A DNA stretch of 60,906 nucleotides from the NCBI GenBank assembly GCA_030147505.1, contig JASBVG010000034.1, positions 1 to 60,906 of the forward strand. The letters run 5' to 3'. The translations under genes and the position numbers were made by a program. The stretch's first letter is position 1. Every line of letters starts with the position of its first letter. Source of the stretch: Tardiphaga sp. GTDB lineage: Bacteria; Pseudomonadota; Alphaproteobacteria; Rhizobiales; Xanthobacteraceae. The notes beneath the pieces are model-generated. The model did no database searches. It was given only the letters and a program-made list of their open reading frames with translations, and was not told the DNA's origin. Of this stretch, positions 1 to 7,738 are shown one piece after another.

Positions 1-103
1 GTATTTTAAGGGAGTTTCGCGAAGAGACCTCTTGCATGGAGGCTCTGGATGGTCAAAGTGGCGCTTTCGTGCGGCGCACCATCGCGTCCACGAGGAGTTT
101 CCG

Positions 104-505
104 ATGATTGGTCTGGTACTTGTGACCCATGGGCGCCTTGCCGACGAGTTCAAGGCGGCGCTTGAGCACGTAATGGGTCCGCAAAAACAAATCGAAGCCG
201 TGACGATCGGCGCGGAAGACGACTCCGATCTCTGTCGTAGCGACATCATCGAAGCGGTGAACCGCGTCGATAGCGGTGACGGCGTCGCCATTCTCACTGA
301 CATGTTCGGCGGCACGCCGTCGAACCTCGCGATTTCCTGTATGAGCCGGCCGAAGGTCGAAGTGCTCGCCGGCATCAATCTGCCGATGCTGGTGAAGCTT
401 GCGAAAGTCCGCGAGGAACGCACGCTGCCCGATGCCATCGCCATGGCGCAGGAAGCGGGCCGCAAGTACGTCACGATCGCCAGCCGCGTGCTCGCCGGCA
501 AATGA
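104..505 (+). CDS. PTS EIIA, mannose family (EIIA-Man)
   Basis: 133-residue single-domain EIIA of the mannose/sorbose family, the terminal phosphoryl acceptor of the incomplete (transport-free) phosphotransferase chain of Rhizobiales. The N-terminal strand ends in V-T-H-G, so His9 is the expected phosphorylated residue. DMFGGTPSN near the middle is the usual second family signature. I chose the ATG at 104 because GAGGAG lies at 91-96; an upstream in-frame start would add residues unrelated to the family. The gene overlaps the next one (HPr) by the ATGA at 502-505, so the two are translationally coupled. In relatives the preceding genes are hprK and a chvG/chvI-type two-component pair, which would lie left of the window. 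The likely role is regulation of carbon and nitrogen responses, not sugar uptake. The family call is firm; the regulatory target cannot be read from the sequence. Confidence 0.93.
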   Translation: MIGLVLVTHGRLADEFKAALEHVMGPQKQIEAVTIGAEDDSDLCRSDIIEAVNRVDSGDGVAILTDMFGGTPSNLAISCMSRPKVEVLAGINLPMLVKLAKVREERTLPDAIAMAQEAGRKYVTIASRVLAGK

Positions 506-783
506 GCGAACTTCTCTCCCGCGAGCTGCCCATCACCAACAAGCGCGGCCTGCACGCCCGCGCCTCCGCGAAATTCGTGCAGACGGTGGAGAAGTTCAAC
601 GCCGACATCACCGTGACCCGCAACGGCGAGACGGTCGGCGGCACCTCGATCATGGGCCTGATGATGCTCGCTGCCGGGATCGGCACCAGCATCATGGTCT
701 CGGCGAAGGGCCCCGAGGCTCAACAAGCGATGGAAGCGATATCGGCGCTCGTGCTGGACAAATTCGGCGAAGAGCAGGACTGA
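502..783 (+). CDS. ptsH: Phosphocarrier protein HPr
   Basis: 93-residue HPr. GLHARASAKF holds the active-site histidine (His18), which takes phosphate from enzyme I and passes it to EIIA. GGTSIMGLMML holds the regulatory serine (Ser49) that HPr kinase/phosphorylase modifies, which fits the rhizobial HprK-controlled chain. The start overlaps the stop of the EIIA(Man) gene (ATGA), so the two products are made together. The length is normal for the family. The gene is followed, 25 bp after its stop, by a convergent glycosyltransferase gene. No sugar permease (EIIB/EIIC) gene is visible nearby, in keeping with a purely regulatory role. Confidence 0.95.
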   Translation: MSELLSRELPITNKRGLHARASAKFVQTVEKFNADITVTRNGETVGGTSIMGLMMLAAGIGTSIMVSAKGPEAQQAMEAISALVLDKFGEEQD

Positions 784-808
784 AGCTGTAACTCCATCCG
801 GGCTGCGG

Positions 809-2458
809 CTACGACTTCCCCGGCGGCACGAAATAGACGTGCCAGCGCGACGAGATTCCCGCCTGCCCCTGGAAGAAGCGCCGTGTCGAGATCACCACGC
901 GTTCGGCCCCCCCGGCATTCTCCTTCATCCACGTCTCGCAAGCCGCGAACCGTTCATCAACCGGATCGCAAATGCCGATGAAACCGGCGCGCTTTGCTTC
1001 TTCCAACGACAGCAAGCCCGAACCGACCTTTTCGTAGGGCACATATGGCAGCGGATGATCGACGCTATAGAACGTCATCTGGTCCGCAACCTCGACATAG
1101 CCGACCACCGCGCTCCAGCGCGCATGCGCACGGGTATGCCACATCTCGGTGAGCTGGCGCGCGAGCTGCGAATAGGAGACATGAGCGAAATTGCCGTTCT
1201 CGTCGCGCGGCATGCTTGCAATCGCGATCTGCGGCGCAAGACCGAGCATCGCCAGCGAGAGAACCAGCCACACCGCCGCGATCCGCGGCAGCGCCACGCG
1301 CGGCATCCGCAGCGACGGGATCGCAACGAAAGCGAGCGGCACCAGGAAGAACAGCGAGATGCCCCAATCCGTCTTGATGTAGATATCGAAGATCAGCGCG
1401 CCGACCGGCGGCCCGACGGCGACAATCCCCTGGATCAGCCAGATGTTCAGCGCCTGATCACGATTGACGGACGGATTGTCGCGCACCGACCACGGCCGCG
1501 CGGCAAAGCCCCTGACATCGCGCGGCGCCCACGACCACCAGCGCGGCGCCCAGGCGAGTACCGCCGCCGCAATCGCCAGCGGCAGAAGCAGCAGCGCAAG
1601 ATTGTGCCCGACATAACCCCAGACGAGCTGCAGGCTCTGCCACTTTGAAGCAATCACATAATGGCCGCTCGCATAGAGGAACGGCGCATAGTCGGCACTG
1701 CGCACCCAGTCGATATGCGGGATCATCGCCGCAGCCATGGTGACGATCGCCAGCCACGGCGCAGGCGAACGCAGGAACAGCATCCGCTGCGGATGGATCA
1801 ATGCGGCGAGACCGATGGCCCCGATCATCGTCACCACCCAGTATTTGCACATCAGCGCCAGCGCGCCGGCAAGGCCAAGCAGCACGCCCGAGCGGATCGT
1901 GCGCTTCTCGAAGGCATTCAGGTAGGCCAGCACCAAAAGCGGCAGCGAAATGAGCTGCACAAGGTCGGCGTTGAACTTGAACCCCTTGAAATTGAAGATC
2001 GGATAGAGCGCGACCATCACCAGCACGAAGAACGCCCTGCGGTGATCGACCACGCGCAGCGCGATGGCCCAGCACGTAATCATGCCGATCCCCACCGTGG
2101 TCATGGCCAGCGCATAGGAAGCCCAGTCGGTGGTCGGGAAGAAACTGAACCAGGCGCCCGCAATCCAGCCCGACAGCGGCGGATGCTTGCCGTAGCCGAG
2201 CAGGAACTTTTGCCCCCAGGCATAGGCCTCGGAGACATCGAAATGCACGTCCTGGGCCGCTTTGACCTGGGTCAGGATGGCCGTCCACAGCACCGCATGG
2301 GCGATGGTGAAGCCGACCGCCAGCACCGGCGCCAGTTGCGGATCGACCGCCCAGGCTGCCACGCGCGCAGCCCCCCGGCGCGCTCGTGAAACGAGGCTGC
2401 GGCGTCTGGCGGGGGTGGAAACGGCGGGGGATTGGCGACTGCGCTCGGGCCTTTTCAT
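809..2458 (-). CDS. GT39/ArnT-like membrane glycosyltransferase
   Basis: 549-residue polytopic protein with an Arg-rich cytoplasmic N-terminus, then about ten hydrophobic segments and a C-terminal soluble domain of about 130 residues. After the first membrane segment comes a loop with H-F-D-V-S-E-A-Y and Y-G-K-H-P-P-L-S-G-W. This is the acidic first-loop signature of the GT39/ArnT (GT-C fold) family, which moves sugar from a polyprenyl-phosphate donor at the periplasmic face. The substrate is unknown; lipid A, hopanoid or cell-surface glycan decoration are possible. The gene is transcribed away from lepA, with 139 bp between them that must hold both promoters, and it converges with the HPr gene. 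The class is quite sure; the acceptor is not. Confidence 0.82.
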   Translation of the reverse strand: MKRPERSRQSPAVSTPARRRSLVSRARRGAARVAAWAVDPQLAPVLAVGFTIAHAVLWTAILTQVKAAQDVHFDVSEAYAWGQKFLLGYGKHPPLSGWIAGAWFSFFPTTDWASYALAMTTVGIGMITCWAIALRVVDHRRAFFVLVMVALYPIFNFKGFKFNADLVQLISLPLLVLAYLNAFEKRTIRSGVLLGLAGALALMCKYWVVTMIGAIGLAALIHPQRMLFLRSPAPWLAIVTMAAAMIPHIDWVRSADYAPFLYASGHYVIASKWQSLQLVWGYVGHNLALLLLPLAIAAAVLAWAPRWWSWAPRDVRGFAARPWSVRDNPSVNRDQALNIWLIQGIVAVGPPVGALIFDIYIKTDWGISLFFLVPLAFVAIPSLRMPRVALPRIAAVWLVLSLAMLGLAPQIAIASMPRDENGNFAHVSYSQLARQLTEMWHTRAHARWSAVVGYVEVADQMTFYSVDHPLPYVPYEKVGSGLLSLEEAKRAGFIGICDPVDERFAACETWMKENAGGAERVVISTRRFFQGQAGISSRWHVYFVPPGKS

Positions 2459-2597
2459 GGGGCCCTGCCTAGCCTGTTTCGCCCGCGAGTAAAATCAGAA
2501 TGCGTTGAACAGATTGTCGCCCTGAACGGTCTTGTGAAACCGCCGGTAAAGCCCCATTTCGGTTGCCGCATCAGGGCCCGGATGCTATCCCGCGCGC

Positions 2598-4403
2598 ATG
2601 ACAACCTCCCCGATTTCCAACGTCCGCAACTTCTCCATCGTCGCCCATATCGACCATGGCAAATCGACCCTGGCCGACCGCCTGATCCAGATCACCGGCG
2701 GTCTGCAGGCGCGCGAGATGAAGGAGCAGGTGCTGGACTCGATGGATATCGAGCGCGAGCGCGGCATCACCATCAAAGCCCAGACCGTCCGGTTGCACTA
2801 CAAGGCCAAGGACGGCAAGGACTACATCTTCAACCTGATGGACACGCCCGGCCACGTCGACTTCGCCTATGAGGTGTCCCGCTCGCTCGCCGCCTGCGAG
2901 GGCGCACTGCTTGTGGTGGACGCCTCGCAGGGCGTGGAAGCGCAGACCCTCGCCAATGTCTATCACGCGCTCGACGCCGATCTCGAAATCGTCCCCGTCC
3001 TCAACAAGGTTGACCTGCCCGCCGCCGAGCCCGATCAGGTCAAGAAGCAGATCGAGGATGTGATCGGCATCGACGCCTCTGACGCGGTGATGATCTCGGC
3101 GAAGACCGGTCTCGGCGTGCCCGACGTGCTGGAAGCCATCGTCACCCGCTTGCCTCCGCCGAAGGGCGACCGCGACGCCACGCTGAAGGCGCTGCTTGTC
3201 GACAGCTGGTACGACGTCTATCTCGGCGTGGTCGTGCTCGTCCGCGTCGTCGACGGCGTGCTCAAGAAGGGTCAGCGCGTCCGCATGATGGGCACCAATG
3301 CGGCCTATGACATCGAGCGCGTCGGCTACTTCACGCCAAAAATGGTCAATGTGGACGAACTCGGCCCCGGCGAGATCGGCTTCATCACCGCCGCCATCAA
3401 GGAAGTCGCCGATACCCGCGTCGGCGACACCATCACCGACGACAAGAAGCCGATCACCGAGATGCTGCCGGGCTTCAAGCCCGCCGTCCCCGTGGTGTTC
3501 TGCGGCCTCTTCCCGGTCGATGCCGACGATTTCGAAACGCTGCGCGGCGCCATGGGCAAGCTGCGCCTCAACGACGCGTCGTTCTCGTTCGAAATGGAGA
3601 CCTCGGCCGCGCTCGGCTTCGGTTTCCGCTGCGGCTTCCTCGGCTTGCTGCATCTGGAAATCATCCAGGAGCGCCTGAGCCGCGAATTCGATCTCAACCT
3701 GATCGCTACCGCTCCGTCGGTGATCTATCACATGTATCTGACCGACGGGACCGAGCTCGAGATCCACAATCCGATCGACATGCCGGACGTCGTGAAAATC
3801 TCCGAGATCCACGAGCCGTGGATCGAAGCGACGATTCTCACACCTGACGAATATCTCGGCAGCGTATTGAAGCTCTGCCAGGAGCGCCGCGGCAATCAGA
3901 AGGAACTCACCTACGTCGGCACCCGCGCGATGGTGAAATACGAATTGCCCCTCAATGAAGTGGTGTTCGATTTCTACGATCGCCTGAAGTCGATCTCGAA
4001 GGGCTATGCCTCATTCGACTATCACCTCACCGACTATCGCGCGGCCGATCTCGTCAAGATGCAGATCCTGGTCAATGCCGAGCCGGTCGATGCGCTGTCG
4101 ATGCTGGTGCATCGTACCCGCGCCGAAGGCCGCGGCCGCTCCATGGTCGAGAAGATGAAGGAGCTGATCCCGCCGCATATGTTCGTCATTCCGATCCAGG
4201 CAGCGATCGGCGGCAAGGTGATCGCCCGCGAAACCGTCCGCGCCCTCCGCAAGGACGTGACCGCGAAGTGCTATGGCGGTGATATTTCGCGAAAGCGGAA
4301 ACTTCTGGAGAAACAGAAGGAAGGCAAGAAGAAGATGCGGCAGTTCGGCAAGGTCGATATCCCGCAGGAAGCTTTTATTGCCGCGCTGAAGGTGGATAGC
4401 TGA
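2598..4403 (+). CDS. lepA: Elongation factor 4 (LepA)
   Basis: 601-residue translational GTPase that acts on stalled ribosomes (back-translocation or late initiation roles have been proposed). The G1 motif AHIDHGKST is at residues 16-24, DTPGH is G3 and NKVDLP is G4. GERGIT-type switch I is present as RERGIT. The C-terminal half has the EF-G-like domains III and V plus the LepA-specific C-terminal domain, ending in the basic stretch around [19 protein letters not shown]. Full length for the family (about 600). It has its own promoter region, shared with the divergent glycosyltransferase gene. Nothing unusual is seen. Confidence 0.97.
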   Translation: MTTSPISNVRNFSIVAHIDHGKSTLADRLIQITGGLQAREMKEQVLDSMDIERERGITIKAQTVRLHYKAKDGKDYIFNLMDTPGHVDFAYEVSRSLAACEGALLVVDASQGVEAQTLANVYHALDADLEIVPVLNKVDLPAAEPDQVKKQIEDVIGIDASDAVMISAKTGLGVPDVLEAIVTRLPPPKGDRDATLKALLVDSWYDVYLGVVVLVRVVDGVLKKGQRVRMMGTNAAYDIERVGYFTPKMVNVDELGPGEIGFITAAIKEVADTRVGDTITDDKKPITEMLPGFKPAVPVVFCGLFPVDADDFETLRGAMGKLRLNDASFSFEMETSAALGFGFRCGFLGLLHLEIIQERLSREFDLNLIATAPSVIYHMYLTDGTELEIHNPIDMPDVVKISEIHEPWIEATILTPDEYLGSVLKLCQERRGNQKELTYVGTRAMVKYELPLNEVVFDFYDRLKSISKGYASFDYHLTDYRAADLVKMQILVNAEPVDALSMLVHRTRAEGRGRSMVEKMKELIPPHMFVIPIQAAIGGKVIARETVRALRKDVTAKCYGGDISRKRKLLEKQKEGKKKMRQFGKVDIPQEAFIAALKVDS

Positions 4404-4432
4404 TAAAGCGCCCATCATCATTCCGATCGGAG

Positions 4433-4900
4433 ATGCTGCCAGTGGCAACGAGACGGGATGGAAATGCAGGACAAGCGCGGCCGCACCCCGCCTTCCCAAC
4501 CCGGGCCATCGCGGCAGCCTTCGATCAACATCCCAAGGTGATCAGGACCCGACTGTTGGCGCTCAGGCGCCTCATCTTCGAAACCGCCGCCGACATCGAT
4601 GGCGTCGGACCTCTCGAAGAAACACTGAAGTGGAAGCAGCCCAGCTATCTTACGGTAGCGAGTGGCAGCGGCAGCGCGATCCGGATCGATCGGCTCGGGG
4701 ATACCGACGATTGCGCGCTTTACTTCAACTGTCAGACCAATCTGGTTGAGACCTTTCGATCGCTTTATCCGCACGAGTTCGGCTATGGCGGTAACCGAAG
4801 CATCCATCTTCCGGCCGACGGCGATCTTTCCGAACCGGCCTTGCGTCATTGCATAGGCCTCGCGCTCACCTATCATCGAAATAAACGCAAACCGCTTTGA
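4433..4900 (+). CDS. DUF1801 (YdhG-like) domain protein
   Basis: 155 residues. The core, from about residue 30 to the end, resembles the small alpha/beta DUF1801 fold: an N-terminal helix, then L-K-W-K-Q-P-S-Y as in the family's W-x-x-P segment, then strands holding AIRIDRLGD and CALYFNCQ. Function is unknown; relatives are small cytosolic proteins related to the frataxin-like YdhG fold. The start is uncertain, because the first 25 or so residues (Arg- and Pro-rich) do not look like the family and no good ribosome binding site precedes 4433. It begins 29 bp after the lepA stop and may be co-transcribed with it. Confidence 0.65.
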   Translation: MLPVATRRDGNAGQARPHPAFPTRAIAAAFDQHPKVIRTRLLALRRLIFETAADIDGVGPLEETLKWKQPSYLTVASGSGSAIRIDRLGDTDDCALYFNCQTNLVETFRSLYPHEFGYGGNRSIHLPADGDLSEPALRHCIGLALTYHRNKRKPL

Positions 4901-5033
4901 CGCATGGCGCGGTCCGGCGTCTCGGGTCGCGACAACACCGCCCAAATTCCGCTCTTGCCTCTCCCGCCTGCGCCCCTCATTCTCCTTCCCACGACGCCGA
5001 AAACGGCGCGTTTAAAAATCAGGGGAGGATACG

Positions 5034-6263
5034 ATGACCGCGCATCACGCGCTGGCGGCGACGCTTGCCGTTTCACTGCTTTTCGGCGCTACTGCTCACG
5101 CCCAGCAGGCCGCACAACCCGCCAATAACGCTCCGCTCAAGATCGGCGTCATCGCCGATTTCGCCTCGGTCTATGCCGATATCGGCGGCCAGGGCAATGT
5201 CGAGGCGGCCAAGATCGCCATCGAGGAATTCGGCGGCAAGATGTTCGACAAGCCGATCGAGCTGGTCACCGCCGATCCGCTCAACAAGGCCGACGCCGCC
5301 GCCACCATCGCCCGCCGGTGGTACGAGGCCGAAGGCGTCGACATGATCATCGACCTGCCGACCTCCGCCACCGCGCTGGCCGCGATGGAGATGTCAAAAC
5401 AGTTCGAGAAGATCATGATCGTCACTGATGCGGCGTCATCGGACATCACCGGAAAATCCTGCTCGCCCTATACGGCGCACTGGACCTACGACACCTATGG
5501 CAACGCACAGACCGTCGGCAGCGCCATCGTCAAGCAGGGCGGCGATAGCTGGTACTTCATCACGGCCGACTATCTGTTCGGTCATTCCATCGAACGTGAC
5601 ACCGGCGATGTCATCCGCAAGGCCGGCGGCAAGATCGTCGGCAGCTCGAAGCATCCGCTCAACACGGCGGACTTCTCGTCCTTCCTGCTGCAGGCGCAGT
5701 CTTCCAAAGCGAAGATCGTCGGCATGGCCAATGGCGGCGGCGACACTATCAACACCATCAAGCAGGCCTCCGAATTCGGCATCGTCGCTGGCGGCCAGAA
5801 GCTCGCGGGTATCGTGATGTTCATCTCTGACATTCACTCGCTCGGCCTCAAGATGGCGCAGGGACTGATCATCACCGAGGCTTATTACTGGGATCTCAAC
5901 GACCGTACCCGCGCCTTCGGTAAGAAGTTCTTCGACAGGATGAAGCGGATGCCGACAATGAATCAGGCGGCCACCTATAGCGGCACTCTGCATTATCTGA
6001 AGAGCGTGCAGGCGGTCGGCACTCGCGCGACCAAGCCCGTACTCGCGAAGATGCGTGAAACGCCGATCCGCGACGCCTTCACCGACAATGGCGTCCTGCG
6101 CGAGGACGGCCGCATGGTGCACAGCATGTTCCTGCTGGAAGTGAAGAAGCCCGAAGAGTCGAAATATCCGTGGGATTACTACAAGGTGCTCGCCGAAGTG
6201 CCCGGCGACCAGGTATTCCGGCCGCTGAAGGACGGCAACTGTCCCTATGTGAAGAAGGATTGA
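5034..6263 (+). CDS. Branched-chain amino acid-type ABC transporter substrate-binding protein
   Basis: 409-residue periplasmic binding protein of the LivK/Peripla_BP_6 class. A signal peptide (residues 1-24, hydrophobic core LAATLAVSLLFGATA, cleavage near AHAQQ) is followed by the typical first strand L-K-I-G-V-I-A-D-F and G-G-Q-G-N-V-E-A-A-K-I-A. A strong Shine-Dalgarno (GGGGAGGA) sits just before the ATG. No permease or ATPase gene is adjacent, so this is an orphan receptor for a transporter encoded elsewhere; such orphans are common in rhizobia and often bind aromatic acids, amides or urea. The ligand cannot be read from the sequence. Confidence 0.88.
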   Translation: MTAHHALAATLAVSLLFGATAHAQQAAQPANNAPLKIGVIADFASVYADIGGQGNVEAAKIAIEEFGGKMFDKPIELVTADPLNKADAAATIARRWYEAEGVDMIIDLPTSATALAAMEMSKQFEKIMIVTDAASSDITGKSCSPYTAHWTYDTYGNAQTVGSAIVKQGGDSWYFITADYLFGHSIERDTGDVIRKAGGKIVGSSKHPLNTADFSSFLLQAQSSKAKIVGMANGGGDTINTIKQASEFGIVAGGQKLAGIVMFISDIHSLGLKMAQGLIITEAYYWDLNDRTRAFGKKFFDRMKRMPTMNQAATYSGTLHYLKSVQAVGTRATKPVLAKMRETPIRDAFTDNGVLREDGRMVHSMFLLEVKKPEESKYPWDYYKVLAEVPGDQVFRPLKDGNCPYVKKD

Positions 6264-6289
6264 GCGTAACGCGAACACTTCCTACTGCC

Positions 6290-6352
6290 ATATGTGGGGC
6301 TAGACCCGCCTGTGGGGCCGAAATCCCTTCGGCGCGACGAAGGCCCACATAT
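6290..6352. terminator. Long stem-loop after the binding-protein gene
   Basis: ATATGTGGG at 6290-6298 pairs perfectly with CCCACATAT at 6344-6352. Inside it, CCGAA and TTCGG (about 6318-6332) form a second stem. It lies 27 bp after the stop of the binding-protein gene and before the convergent SNase gene, a place where a terminator or mRNA-protecting structure is expected. There is no uridine run, so classic intrinsic termination is doubtful. Confidence 0.4.
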
Positions 6353-6385
6353 CCATCTCGATGCGTCAAATTGAAAGTAGCGATT

Positions 6386-6419
6386 AGGATGGGTTGCGCG
6401 TCTTCGCTCACCCCATCCT
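6386..6419. repeat. REP-like hairpin repeat (AGGATGGG...CCCATCCT)
   Basis: AGGATGGG at 6386-6393 and CCCATCCT at 6412-6419 enclose an imperfect inner stem rich in CGC/GCG. A second member with the same outer arms lies between modA and modB (12969-13015). This arrangement matches the short interspersed palindromes scattered through intergenic DNA of Bradyrhizobium relatives (recognised from memory). Confidence 0.6.
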
Positions 6420-6439
6420 GCAGCCTACTCACAACTCTC

Positions 6440-6462
6440 GTTGCCAGACTTGATCGGGCAAC
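6440..6462. repeat. Inverted repeat GTTGCC(A/C)GA-CTTGA-TCGGGCAAC, copy 1
   Basis: GTTGCCAGA and TCGGGCAAC flank a CTTGA loop (one mismatch). A perfect version lies at 7626-7648. Copy 1 ends just before the stop of the SNase gene (minus strand) and could serve as its terminator hairpin. The two copies bracket that gene. Confidence 0.6.
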
Positions 6463-6463
6463 C

Positions 6464-7468
6464 TCAGAACTTTTCGATCCGCTTGCCCTTGGCATCGACC
6501 AGATTCGAATATTTCTCGCGAAACACAATGTCCTGCGGCTGAAGCGTGAACTTGTTGCCTTTCATGAAATCGTGCAGCGCTCGCACCGGTGCAACATGCT
6601 CGCCCTGTTTCAGGAATTCATCGGTCCTGAAACACGAGTCCTTGTTAGCCTTGAGGTAATCGGCAAAGTTGCCGTTGAAAACGCCCACCTTCTTCTGAAT
6701 CCGGAACGACACCTGACGGCGGAAAAGTTTCGGCATCAGCACTTTCCCTTTATCCTTCGCCGCCTCGACCGGCCCTTTCGGCCGGAAAACGAGCTTGGGA
6801 TCGAACTTGGACGTATCGAGCGAATAATCCCTCCAGATGCGGCGTTTCTTTCCCGCCTTGGTGAGGGCTTTCAGATAGGCCTCGATTTCATCGGCCTTCA
6901 TCGATGAATAGAAGGTCGGATAGGCCCAGCCCTCCTCGGCAAGCCAGAGATTGATGTCGGTCTTGTAGCCCGCACCGACACGAATATTCGCAACGAAGCG
7001 TCCATACGTATCGATGACTTCGAACGGGCGATCGATGAAGGACGTGACCTGGCATTTGACCGGCGACCCATAGCCCGACAGCTTTTCGGCGAGTGCGACG
7101 GTCGCCGTTTCCGCCCAATATTGCCTGCGCTGCGGCTTGTTCTCGAGATTGAACTTTGCGCGCTTGGCTGCAGAAACTCCGGTACTGCTTTTCAGAGCCG
7201 CAGCCCGGTAATGCAGCTCGGGCGCATCGATGCCCTGCAGGCGAACCGTGATCCGGTTCTGGCTGTCGACCACCTGTTTCTTGCTCGCCCCCTGGGAGAA
7301 CGCTCCGAAATAGACATCGGTTTTCTTGAATTTCCGGCCGTCGGGCGAGAAGGAGAACGAATCGCGCTCCACATTCACCTTGACCTTGGACGTATCGGCG
7401 TCGGATTCGCCGTCCGGCCAGAACTGCGCGAGATCGATGGTGCCGAGCACCCGCAAGACGCCAACCAT
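6464..7468 (-). CDS. SNase-fold (thermonuclease-like) protein
   Basis: 334 residues. The staphylococcal-nuclease signatures are present: R-L-Q-G-I-D-A-P-E-L-H-Y near residues 75-85 (acidic and arginine active-site positions), D-T-Y-G-R-F-V-A-N-I near 150, and L-A-E-E-G-W-A-Y-P just after. This suggests a Ca2+-dependent phosphodiesterase on DNA or RNA. Unlike secreted thermonucleases, there is no clear signal peptide. The protein is about twice the usual size, with an N-terminal strand-rich extension and a Lys-rich C-terminal region of about 130 residues that I do not recognise. Flanking intergenic DNA is filled with hairpin repeats. Possible jobs are nucleic-acid scavenging or an intracellular nuclease; the catalytic set looks intact. 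Confidence 0.72.
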   Translation of the reverse strand: MVGVLRVLGTIDLAQFWPDGESDADTSKVKVNVERDSFSFSPDGRKFKKTDVYFGAFSQGASKKQVVDSQNRITVRLQGIDAPELHYRAAALKSSTGVSAAKRAKFNLENKPQRRQYWAETATVALAEKLSGYGSPVKCQVTSFIDRPFEVIDTYGRFVANIRVGAGYKTDINLWLAEEGWAYPTFYSSMKADEIEAYLKALTKAGKKRRIWRDYSLDTSKFDPKLVFRPKGPVEAAKDKGKVLMPKLFRRQVSFRIQKKVGVFNGNFADYLKANKDSCFRTDEFLKQGEHVAPVRALHDFMKGNKFTLQPQDIVFREKYSNLVDAKGKRIEKF

Positions 7469-7738
7469 GTCCTCTCCCTTCGGTTATGGAATTATCATCA
7501 TGCAATCATGGATTGATAAAGCAAGAGCCGGATGCGCGATGATGCGCGACGATAGCCGCCGTCACGAGCGATGATAGCGAGAAACGATGACACGTCGGAG
7601 GGGTTGAGCACCTGCTCTCAACTGCGTTGCCCGACTTGATCGGGCAACGCCGTACACGACACATGCAGCGATGATGCCAGAGCCGGTGTTTGCTGGATCG
7701 CTCGCCTGCGCGGGCGATGACAGTCATCGCGCTTATGC
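7469..7738. other. 270-bp repeat-rich intergenic region
   Basis: Between the divergently placed ends of the SNase gene (start side) and the GGDEF/EAL gene (stop side). It holds the perfect hairpin at 7626-7648 and runs of CGATGATGCGCGACGAT-like and GCTCGCCTGCGCGGGCGATGACA-like sequence typical of interspersed rhizobial repeats. No credible gene is seen. The first part must hold the SNase promoter, but I cannot name a site with confidence. Confidence 0.5.
7626..7648. repeat. Inverted repeat GTTGCCCGA-CTTGA-TCGGGCAAC, copy 2
   Basis: Perfect 9-bp arms with a 5-nt loop, matching the imperfect copy at 6440-6462. Short mobile palindrome of the kind scattered between genes in this bacterial group; it could also act as a transcription end signal for either neighbour. 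Confidence 0.65.

Noticed and set aside
2571..3812. Long open frame on the minus strand opposite lepA
   Set aside because: It lies wholly within lepA, is rich in His/Asp/Gly as expected from the reverse strand of GC-rich codons, and has no ribosome site or known motif.
4995..5008. CGCCG-AAAA-CGGCG hairpin before the binding-protein gene as a riboswitch or terminator
   Set aside because: The stem is only 5 bp and is followed by no T-run; it could be chance in GC-rich DNA.
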